A stretch of 64,000 nt of DNA from Diphasiastrum complanatum (taxonomy: Eukaryota > Streptophyta > Lycopodiopsida > Lycopodiales > Lycopodiaceae): the NCBI GenBank assembly GCA_029204225.1, contig CM055101.1, positions 45,382,180 through 45,446,179 of the forward strand. Direction: 5' to 3'. Below, piece by piece: positions 50,501 to 61,870 of the stretch; the stretch's first letter is position 1, and the number at the start of each line of letters is the position of its first letter. Both the position numbers and the translations under genes were made by a program. Under the pieces are notes generated by a model, which did no database searches, was not told the origin of the DNA, and saw only the letters and a list, made by a program, of their open reading frames with translations.

Positions 50501-53500
50501 CCCGGTAACCAACTGGAAGTCTCCCTGAGAATCAATGCCAACAAGTGAGCGTGTAACTGCATCAAGTACAAATGTCAATGTCTACTGTGTCAAGTCCAGT
50601 GTAACGGCTCCAAGAGATGCAAACCAATCAGCACCAAGGATAAGATCATAACGCTCCATAGGAATAATGTAAAGATCTGCCTGTCCAAAAAAATCTCCAA
50701 TGCGGTATGGTAAACGCTGAAACATCTGAGAACTAGGAAAAGAATGGGAACTGGCAACCTCAACTGTGAGAGGCTGTGAAGCAGGAACAGGTGAAGCACG
50801 TATCCAACTAGTGATATAACTGCTAATAAAAGAATGAGTGCTGCCAGTATCTACTAAAGCAATATACTCACGACTTGTAATACGTACACGTAACCGAATG
50901 GAGCGAGGACCAGGACGCCCTGTCCAAGTAGCATAGGCAAGCTGAGCATGGCAAGTAGCAGGAAGTAAATTAGTGGAAGGCTCAGAGGATAGGTCGGGCT
51001 CATCAGAAATATGAATGTAGATATCGGAATCATCTGGAGTAGTGCCCTCATGGTAAAAAATAGTAGTAGTAGTAGGGAGAGGCTGACGGCAATCATAGGC
51101 AAAATGGTCAGGACTCTTACAACGAAAGCAAAGACGTTGCTGCTGAAGGTCAACGAACTCTGTAGACGTGTAACGTCGGACAAAAGCAGGTCGAGGAGTC
51201 GGAGGACGAGGAGACGAAGGGACAATGGAGAGAGTTGGAATAGAAGGGGCAGGTGTAGGGGTGGACGCAGCGGGAAAAGATGAAGCAGAAGGATGTGGTC
51301 GGGAGAAGCGGGAAGGAAGAGTGTCAGAGTACTTATGCTGTAAAGTACTGGCAAGAGACATCGCCTCAACAAGTGTGGGAGGACGGAAGGAAGAAACATC
51401 ATAACGTAAAAGCACCACGAAGCCCAGCAATGTAACGAGAAATAAGCTCAGTAGACTGTAGATCTGTGAAAAGATAAGAAAGCTCCATAAACTGATCTGT
51501 ATAAGAAGCAAGATCAGTGGTCTGAGTGAGACTACGGAATGTATCATGTTGGCAGTCGAGCCACTGAGGGTCAATCATAGCATGACGGAGGTCACGGCGA
51601 AAAGTATGCCATAAATGGAGCCCTTCCCGATCAGGATCAGCTCTATAAACTCGCCACCACGTGGCGGCGCGTCCATCTAAATGTAAAGCAGCCAACTGGA
51701 TCTTCTGAGGATTAGTCTTAGGGTAGATCTGAAATATGTGTCAAGCTTAGCAAACCAATTCTCTAATAAGTTCCCGTCAGAGGAACCGGAATAGGTAGCA
51801 AGTTGTACCCTATCACAAAAGTCTCGAGCAAAGTGTGGCTCAGGAAGTGGGGGACGTGAAAAGAGAGCAGGAGATGGGTAAGGTGGAATGAACGGTCCAC
51901 CACCAGGCTGACTGGCAAAGGAAGATAGAAATCCAAATGGAGGGGGAGTCCCAAATGAAGGAAAAATGGGAGCTTTACCAGGACCATGAGGCTGTAAAGA
52001 ATCAATCTGTGACCGCATAGTAGCAAAGCCGGTCATAACGGTATCGAAGCGAAGAACGAGGCCAGAAAGGGTCTCGTCCATGCGACGAAACTGATCGGAT
52101 AAGGTTTCTTGAGTAGTCTCACTCGGGGTAGGTGAATGTGCCATAATGATAGTGGAAGGAATAGACGAAAAATTGAGAGAGCGGACTCTTGTCGTCACCC
52201 CAAATTAGTCTATTAAAACCACTATTATCACAACTAAGAAAGGACAACAATCAGCAAATGAAAAAAAGTGAAAATGAAGGCTGTAAAAATGCGCTGGACA
52301 GCCAGGAGGCAAGTGACAAATTGGAGTATCAAACGGAGTCGGAATTTCGTGAAATTTGGTTGAGGATGGGCAATGGACAGCCTGCAAACAAGGTGTGAAA
52401 AATGGCCGCAAATGGAGACAAAAACGGATGAAAGTGACAAGTATGAAGTGGCTGGACAGCCTGCAAACAAAAGTGAAAAGAGGGCTGAAAATGGAAGGAG
52501 GAACGGACGAAAGAGATGAGGGAATTGGGCGCTGGAGAGCCTGCAAACAAGCTGGAAATGGGTGATAGAGGGTTGGAACTTGGGCGCCGGAAATACTCTG
52601 CCCAAAAAAATAAAAAATAAAAAAATTTCGGTCGCCAAATTTAGCGGAAGTACTTCCGCTAACTATCTGCTAAAGCTCCACCAAGGAAAATGCTTTGATA
52701 GGAGCTGGTCCTCCTCCAAACTGTGCTGAATGTTGCTGAAGCAAAGAGACGAAAGCCCTCAGCAAAGAGAGAGAAATCAGCAAGGAAAATGGGCACCCAA
52801 TCAGAAAATCAGATCTGAAATGCAGCAATCAGGAAAGTGCTCTGATACCAAGTTACGAATAGAGCCACAACTGATCTAGAGCTAAACTATGAAAGCATCA
52901 CATAAGCAAGACTTAACCCTAGAAAGCAGGAAAGAGAGAGATTAAGGAGACTAAAGAAAGAGATCAATATCATCAGCTGAATAACAAATGACACAATTTT
53001 CCTACTTATAGCCAAGAGGAAGCCCTAAAAGGAAGCTTCTGGTGGCTAGGGCCCAACTGGGAGGGAAAATAGTGCGCCCTCCAAGAAGGCCCCCACTCTC
53101 CAGTAATATGTCCAAATGGCCTAATAATGAATAATAAGGCCAAAGGCCAACCATATAGTCTAAGTGTCACTAATGAATAAAAAAGGGCCCAAGGCCTGCT
53201 TATGCATAAAGTAAAGTAAATGTAAATGGACGCCTACCCCTGCTCCCTCCTCCTTCACCTTCCAAGCTATTCCCCCCCCCCCCCCCCCCGGCTGTCCTGC
53301 TCCCTCCTCTCTCGCTACCCCTGCTCCCACGTTGTCCCTCCCCCTACTCCCTCGCTGCCCCTGCTCCCTCCTCCTTCACCTTCCACGCTATCCCCCCCCC
53401 CCCCTTGTTGTCCTGCTCCCTCCTCCTTCGCTACGGATGCTCCCTCCTCATTCACCCAGACTCACAAGAACAACTTTTTGCAGAAGTTCATACTGCTTTC

Positions 53501-55724
53501 GGATTTCTCTGTTTATGCAAAATTGATCTCGGCTTCCATTGATGATTTCTCTATTGGTGAACACAGCAGGTTGAAGCATCATCGCCAGTGGACCGACATT
53601 TCTATGGACTTTATCCTAGGCCTCCCCCGCACCCGGCGTGGTCATGATTCATGTATGGTGGTGGTTGATAGGTTCTCGAAGCAGGCACATTTTATACCGG
53701 TTCGCAGTACTATCACAGCTGAGCAGTGTGCACGTTTATTCTTGTCAGAGATTTTCCGCCTCCATGGATTTCCTCGTACTATCCTTTCTGATCGGGATAG
53801 TAAGTTTACCTCTACATTTTGGACAGAGCTTATGCACATATTGGATGTTCAGCTTTTTATGGGTTCTGCTTATCATTCTACTGCCGATGGACAGTCCGAG
53901 GTCCTTAATCGGATCCTTGAGGATTACCTCCGCCATTTTGTTACTCCTTCAAGGAAGGACTGGGATCAACATCTATGTTTAGCTGAATATAGCTATAATA
54001 GCTCAGTTAGTACCAGCACTGGTGTCTCTCCCTTCTTATTATCTCATTGTTATGCACCACTGTTACCTGGGATACCTTTTCCTCTTGAGGATACGCCTGT
54101 TACACTTGCCTCTTTTCTATCAGATGCTCGCGAGCTTATTTCTCGGGCCAACACACATCTTCCGCACGTCCAGCAGCGGTACCAGACTTCTGTTGATCGT
54201 CATCGGCGGCATGTTCAGTTTCAGACTGGGGATATGGTTTATCTACGCCTTCGTTTTGCTCGACACCACTTTATTCAGGGCCATGCTTCTACTGAGAAGC
54301 TTGCAACACGTTATTATGGACCTTATCCAATATTGGAGGTCCTTAGTCCTGTGACATATCAGTTGCAACTTCCTTCTTCGACACGGGCCTGTGATATATT
54401 CCATGTCAGTTTATTACATGTTGCTATTGAGGATGACGCTCCTCGTGATGCTGAGTTTCCTACTGATCCAGAGTTATTTCCCTTCCTACCTGCTGCTATT
54501 CTACAGGTTCGTCTTCATCATAGTCGGCGCCGGCGGCAGATTCAGTTTTTGGTACAGTGGGATGGTCGTCCTGTTGAGGAGGCCACATGGGAACCTATGG
54601 ATGTGTTCTATCATACACCTTTGCTTGCGGACCAGGCTCGTGCTCTTGCTGCACTTATTGATTCCTTTGTTACAGTTGCTGATATACCAGGACCTGTTGC
54701 TTGATCCTATGCTGCCTCTTCATTTCATGGCGGGGCTTTCTTTTGTGTCGGGGAGAGTTATGGACTTGGCTATTCACATTCGCCACATCCATTCGCATCT
54801 ACTTACCGTTACCTTTTATGCATAAGCAGACCCTGGGCCTTCTATTTTATTGTTTACTGACATTTAGACTGTATGGTTGGCCTTGGGCCCTATTATTCAT
54901 TTATTGAGATATTACCTTGGACGGGGGCCCTCTTGGAGGGCGCACTATTTTCCCTCCCAGTTGACTCTTATCCTCTGGACCCCTTTTTAGGGCTTCCTGT
55001 TGGGTATAAGTAGGGCTCCAGTGTCACTTTCATTTTCAGCTTATGACATGGATCTCTCTCCTTTAGCCTCCTTAGTCTCTCCATTTATTGATTTCTAGGA
55101 TTAAGTCTCGCTTTTATGCTACTTTCTAGATTACTTGTGGATCCGTTCGTAACTCTTTCCTAGTCATCTTGCTATTTTTGTGGATGCTCTCTTCTCCCAT
55201 TTCATGTTGGTCTTGTGACCTCTTTCTCATCACACTTATGGTCTTCAAAATGATAGTAAAGATCTGAGATGCTACATGCAAGTCCTACTGTTAATCTCAT
55301 ATGCCTCATTAATGGTAAGAAAGGGTTTTTATGGAATCTGTGTTAGCTCTTGTAGACCTCTCTCGCTGATGAAATTCTATCGATGTATAAAGCTACCATA
55401 AAAATCTAGACATTATATGGGGCCCGGGTGTCTCTGCCGAGCCTGTCAAAGCATCTCTGCAATGTCTGCCTCTTGCTTCCGATGTCGTTCGTTGTGCCTA
55501 CGGACATCTTCCAAAAGCTTCTCCCTCTGCACACAAAGAAGCCCATCAAGCAATATACCATGATTAAAATAAACTATGAAAAACACAGAACAACATAAAT
55601 TGCGTGCGAACGGATAAAGAGTGAACGCTCACGTCAACTGATATGCGCTCTGCCATATCGACCGAAAGGGCCTCACAACACACTGGCGTCCGGGTACCAT
55701 AGGGTTCAGTCACTCCCCTGCAGG

Positions 55725-55773
<49 letters not shown>

Positions 55774-55805
55774 CCCTCCCTCCCTATACCCTATACCCTA
55801 AACCA

Positions 55806-55859
<54 letters not shown>

Positions 55860-55919
55860 AAGCATATCTCTCTTTCTGTTTCTCTGTCTCTCTCTCTCTC
55901 TCCCTCCCTCAACCCGATA

Positions 55920-55979
<60 letters not shown>

Positions 55980-55994
55980 AAACCATATCTCTCT

Positions 55995-56041
<47 letters not shown>

Positions 56042-58169
56042 TCTCTCTATCTATTGCGTGCATGTTTTGAGTGCGGTCAGACACGTATATTAAATATGCG
56101 TCCGCGCCGGACGCTGGACGCATCCAGCGTCTAAAAAAAAATTAAAAAAATGGGCGCGTCTGACCCCGCGTCCGCCCCGGACCCTCATGTCTGCTATGGG
56201 GTAACATGCATTTAACTGACCAAGGAAGGCCAAAATCTGAAAGGAGCACTTTAGAATCCTTTGAGATATTTTCAGGTAGGTGTATGCAGGTTATTTTGCT
56301 TTTTTAGCAAGTTCTGTACAGTTTTTTTAATATTTTCTTGTGTGCACCTTATGTATATGCTGGTTGATCACCGTAAAGTAAGCAAAGACTGCGTTATCCA
56401 GAATTTAGGTTTTGTACAGTCCTCATTTTCATGTTTGAAATCTTTCTCCCAACTTCTTACAGAGAATCAAATCCATTGGTGAAATGTATGGCAATGATGC
56501 TGATCTTGTTCACATGCCTGTATGTCAAACTTAAATCTCTTATCGTGAAATACTAGTTTTCTCTGCAGTGACAGTTTTCATTTTTTTTGTTCAGCCTGAG
56601 GTAGAAGCCGAGAGAAAGCGTATTGAGGCAAAGAATCCCACTCCAAAGAAACCATTGGTATAATCTCCTTGTTTAACTTTTTTACAATCGATTTCCAAGT
56701 CATTTATCTAATATGGTTTTTTTGACTTGAGTGCTCACTATATTTTTGGGTGTCGTAAAAACCTACACTTGATTTGGAATCGTAAAGAAGAATACATAAC
56801 TATGTAACCTCTTGCAAAAGCAAATCATCCTTGCCGGTAAATCTGTTGCATGCCCCCAAAAATGCATGTTTTAGTGTGTAATTCTGCTGAAAATAATCAA
56901 AACTGAAACTTTTGTGCATGTGCATGATTTTTCACAATTTTCAGCCCAAATAGAATGATATATCCTCATCTAGCGGCAAGTGTATGTGACTTCTCATAAC
57001 TCATTGAACTAGAGTTCTCAAAAATCCAAAAATGCATCCTTTATTTTGTGATTTCAGCCAAGACTGATAATGGTACACTCTGATCTTGTGCGATTCCCCT
57101 GGATTAGTTATGTACTAGCAATTTATGCTAGAACAACTCTGGCTGAACACTAAGAAGTATCGGTGGATTATATCATTTTCAAATAGTGTTGAATATAGCT
57201 CTACATAGTCTTTTGTTAGGAATGATGTCAAATGTGAAGCATGTCAGACCAGCACAAGATTATGGGTGCATTGAAGAACTCGCTTAAAAATACATTTGCC
57301 CTCTAAGCAAAACCGCTCTAGCTCAACAAGGGAGGAGTGTCCCTTCCCAAGTCGAGTGGTAGCTGCCTGTCGCATGATGAAGGTAGGACCAAAGAAAAGT
57401 ATCCCCAAGTAAGTGTAAGAAGAAACTACCTCTTAGGTCTGTTCGTCGAGATTGAGCTCCTGACACTGCATGAAAGCTCGAGAAGTGTTGAAGACCATAA
57501 CCTTGGTCTTCGCAATGTTCACCCCCAATCCCCATCTGGGGCAAAAGCCCTGTAAGCAATCCAGCTGCCTCTGTAGCCCCTCTCTGGTCGGAGATACTAA
57601 TACCACATCATCCACATAAAGGAGGATGGCAATCAAGATATTACCAAGTCTGCAACCAGCTCCACCACACTGTGAGATAACTCCAGCCAGCATGGTTCCA
57701 ATTGATTGCTCGAGTGATGTGACTTTTGCCTGCAATAGGTTCTTCTCATTTACCAAAGAGGCCACCATTCCCTTTTGCTGTGCAATTTCTTGCTTCAAAG
57801 TTTGGAAATCTACCTTGATCTTATCAATATGCCAAGCTGAAAAAAGTTCAGTTGATTTCGAGGGTGTGTACGGAATACTTACTGTAGGTTGTGATTCTTG
57901 GAGGGAGGAAAAACTGGCAGCAGTAGCATAAATAAGAGTGGGGAAAAGAGGAGCAATCCGGGAGGAGCAGATCCAGAGGCAGCAGTACACATAGCGGAGG
58001 CATCGGACGGGGGCAAGGGGTGCTGCCACACAGGCAGGCAGCGTTGCCTCAGCAGGTGCCTCAAAAGGTGGCAGCCCTACTGATGTGGCAGAGAATGCTG
58101 CCACATCAGCAGGAGTGTGGGTGGGGGAGCGGGCAGGTCGGCGGAGTGGCATGGCGCGCGTGCGCACGC

Positions 58170-58228
<59 letters not shown>

Positions 58229-61200
58229 GAATGTATTAATGTCTACAGAGTGCCCATGAAAAAAAAAAACCTACTAACTGAGAGAAAAACTGTGTGATTT
58301 GGTGTGAGACACATGGAGGTCTCGGGTGGAGAGCTCTGAATCTGGATGGCCAAGGAAGACGTTGGAGCTTCGGTCGTCAAGCTGGAATGTCAATCTCATT
58401 GTCTGAAATATCTTCTTTGAATCTTTTCTTAAAGAAAAGTGTAATATGTAGCTGGCTGTGGTCAACATCCCGATCCTCTGACAGAAGAGAAGGTCTCAAA
58501 GAGAGCATCTCTCATCTGGATAGCAAACCAACACATCTCGCATTTGGATAGGCAAAGAAGAAACCAAGTGTGAGTGGAATATCCCGAGAGAGAGAAAGAA
58601 AGAAAGAAAGAAAGCTTTATTAATGTCTTTTCCATGCCAAAAGGCATATAAGACTAGTAAATGTACATGTCAAGTATGTGGTAACCGTAGGAGCGTATGA
58701 AACGTCTCCAAGACTATAACAGAAATACAAATCTAACTGCTATGATCTGAAACTGAAAGCTGAAACTGAAAAGGATGCGATGATATATGAAACATGTGGG
58801 AGCATATATACTGCTAACTGTCATGAATACGGTATGACACTATCATCCAACCTTGTCTCGCTGATGCTATAAAAGGATGTAATACGGGATGGCTGAGAAA
58901 TATGACTCCGCTGGGCTGTTTGACATAGGCCCTATCGTAGAATAAACATTTCTCGTATCATGAGAGCGGCGCATCGAGAGTCCTCATAGGCTAGGAGGGA
59001 TCGTAGGGTGACAGGCGAATCACGAAACAGACAGTGATATATCCCTCTGATCTCGTAATACACCGGGCATCTAAAGATAAAGTGCTCCTCTGACTCCACC
59101 TTATCCAAGGAACAAAACTGACAAATTCGCTCCTCTCGGGGTACCCTGGAATCTCCCTGTCTCAATAGCCAACTGATGTGATGATACGCGGAGCTGTCCC
59201 AATGTAAATCTGAGGCTGTGTGACAATCCCGAGTCCAAATAGTGTGGCAAAACTGGGAACCCTACTATGTCAAGCTCAATGAAGTGAGTCCAGTAATAGG
59301 CGGGTTTAACCCCCAGCTGTCGCCTCCAAGTACGGTCGAGGTATGCTCTATATAAGAAGCGGCTGATATACTGTTGGGTGCCTGAGGGGGGCTCTGTGAT
59401 GGATATGCCAAAGGAATCAAGGAGGAAATGGGATGCCTGTGAGAACCACGACAGTTGGTAGCCCTGGTCATGAAGGAAGTGTGAGGATGCAAGTGAGGCC
59501 CATGTATACCTCGTGTCTGCATCTGGTAGATCCTGAACTCTCTAAATATATGCGATGAGTTGGAAAGCTGCAGCTATCTGAATGGGTGGAATGGCAAACT
59601 TTGCAAGAAGAATCTCGTGCGGAACCGAGGACTTTGCCCGAATCATACGAGCTGGCATGGTGGTCTGTAATCGTGAAATGCTGGCCCAGTGTGATGATGG
59701 AAGACCTGTACACCATGTCTCTGCTGCATACAAGGCTGTGGGAGTGACAATAGTGTCAAAAAGTCGGCACTTACTGTGAGCATCTTTGATGGACTTCCTG
59801 AAGCAGAACCGCTCAAGCTGAACAAGGGAGGAATGCCCCTTCCCAAGTCGAGTGGTGGCTGCTTGTAGCATGCTGAAAGTAGGACCAGAAAAGAGTATTC
59901 CCAAATATGTATACGAGGAAACTACCTTTAAGGCCCGTCCATCAAAGGAGCTCCTGGCGCTGCATGAAGGCTCGAGAAGTGTTGAAGACCATAACCTTGG
60001 TCTGCGCAGTGTTCACCCCCAATCCCCATCTGGTACAGAAACCCTGTAAACAATCTAGCTGCCTCTGTAATCCCTCTCTGGTCATGGATACTAGTACCAC
60101 ATCATCCGCATACAAGAGGATAGCAATCAAGATGGTGCCAAGTCTACAGCCAGCTCCTCCACACTGTGAGATGGCTCGCTCTAACTCATCAATGTACAAT
60201 CCAAAAAGAACCGGCGAAAGAGAGCATCCATGTTTCACCCCAATGGTGCTCCAAATGTGATCAGAGATACCACTACTGTCATGCCCATGAGTGGTCTCGG
60301 GTAGCATGTAGTGAGTCATTGGGGAACTGGATGACGTGGCCCAGATAGGCTACAGAGGTGTCCAGTGAGGTGTCACAGTGCACTACTAGTGGTGCATGGG
60401 CCTTGGAGGGTATAAGTATACCTATTGGGCTCTCACTAGTGTATGCTTGATAGCATGACCGGTAGCAGGATGCTGCTGGTGTGATGCCACACTCCTCTTT
60501 GTGATCGATCTATAGCTTGGGGGCTAGATCCGTTCGATCTAGGTTTGGTTGGGTTGGTTTGTCCACCATCAGGTTCCCTTGTGTTGCTTGTGATTGGCAT
60601 GCTTAGAATAGGATCCTTGGATTGAGGACTTTATATTGGTATTAGAGCCAATTCTGAGCACGTTTTTGCCATTGATTTGTGTTCAAGAGAAATCTCGAAT
60701 TGTGGGGATTTTTCCGTTGTGTGATATGGAATCTAGACACTTTTTCGAGAATTCAGTGGAGTAAGCAATGATGTGGTAAAAGTGCGGATTATGCTTCTGG
60801 TTGATTCCCTTGTTTGAAGTGTGATCGGTTGTGTGGTAAGCGCACTACCAGGTATACAATCGGTTCGATTTTTAGACACTTCATATTGGTTTTCTAGAAG
60901 TAAATTTCCGGTTTTCAATTCACTTGTGTTGTCGTTTACTTCATTAGGGACACTTTTCCATTAGCAACGGGATCAATTAGAGTGAGTGATGGTTTTTACG
61001 ATTTTTTGTTCTTTAAACAGTGATTTAGGTGGTTTTGTTGGCTGTCTTTTGCTTTTTATTGAGCCAGTCTTGGCTTGAATCAGAGGAAAAGCAGGAAAAG
61101 AAGCACAAAAAAGACTAATCACTGGCTGTGAGTGTTGGTGACTTTTTACAGGTTTTGCATGGGGATTCTTTATGGAGTTGCAGGTTTTTGTTGCATTTTC

Positions 61201-61790
61201 CAGCAAACTAACATGGGTTTCAGGTTAATGAGCCAGTAAGGCCATCATTGTGGTGGTTTGGGTCATTTAGAAGCCTATTCTGTGTGATGAATGGCCAAAC
61301 CTGCAAATTCTTAGTTCAAAGGAAAATTGGGCAGCATCTACCCTGTTCCTCAGACATAATGTAATCTAAGCCTGCTAAACTGTAAATGTATAATTGCTTA
61401 TGCATTTGTGAATACAAATGGAGGTTTAAGCAAACTTAGCCACATCCTAAAGCAATCCTTATTGCAAAAATAGCAGCAGAAGGCAATTTTTGCATAACGA
61501 AGGATAATTTATACATGATTGAACCAGAGTTCAAGCTTTAGGAGCGCCCATCATCTGTAAAATCGTCCTAAAAGCACTAGTAATCTACTGTAACAGTAGA
61601 AGGATTGCATTTGAAGCTTCGAGCATCTAAAATAGTTAAATAACTGCTTATTGGAAAGCTAAAAAATAGCAGTTATGGGCTTCCATTCCGCCCCTACCAG
61701 CGCCTGACACTGCGCCCTCCAATCTCGGTTCTTCCTGCTTGAAAACGAGTGGGATGGTGAGTGAAACAGCGCGTCTACCTCCATGACCAT

Positions 61791-61870
<80 letters not shown>

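Larger units (their letters stand above)
47672..53228 (-). mobile_element. Gypsy-derived element lacking RT/RNaseH/integrase core
   Basis: In minus-strand order: truncated 5' LTR (53228-52852), PBS, repeat-bearing leader, gag, CCHC and protease, about 1.7 kb of unrecognised sequence, integrase C-terminus with chromodomain, 3' LTR (48125-47672). The ends are gypsy chromovirus, but the replication core is absent, so it would depend on a helper. Confidence 0.88.
53229..55153 (+). mobile_element. Gypsy remnant: leader, integrase-chromodomain, 3' LTR
   Basis: The remnant consists of a C-run-rich leader (53229-53460), an integrase-chromodomain frame, and a 3' LTR (54746-55153). Gag, protease, RT and the 5' LTR are missing. 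It lies head to head with the minus-strand element, sharing a border at 53228/53229. Confidence 0.85.
55430..56198 (+). mobile_element. hAT-like right part, word GTCCGGAC, with minus-strand gene
   Basis: It carries a homologue of the small minus-strand gene at 10750-11157, then CT microsatellites, then words CGTCCGCGCCGGACGC, GGACGCATCC and GCGTCCGCCCCGGACCCT (56100-56185), and CTATG at 56194-56198. The order parallels 10750-11701 but uses a different word. The left boundary is uncertain and no transposase lies upstream. Confidence 0.6.
58586..60276 (-). mobile_element. LINE 3' half with (CTTT)n tail, 5' cut by LTR
   Basis: In minus order: RT palm to thumb, C-terminal region, zf-RVT, 3' sequence, and a (CTTT)n tail (GAAAGAAAG at 58586-58612 on the plus strand). 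It is truncated at 60276/60277 by an LTR starting TGTCATGCCC. Confidence 0.8.

Noticed and set aside
54022-54907. Hydrophobic frames over the integrase (Leu-rich, look like membrane proteins)
   Set aside because: They are alternative frames of the well-supported integrase-chromodomain gene.
55780-55803. True telomeric repeat
   Set aside because: Only one or two CCCTAAA-like units occur, inside a microsatellite and within a gene intron.
55770-56093. 107-codon Leu/Ser-rich open frame and its opposite-strand Arg/Glu frame
   Set aside because: Both are translations of CT/GA microsatellite.
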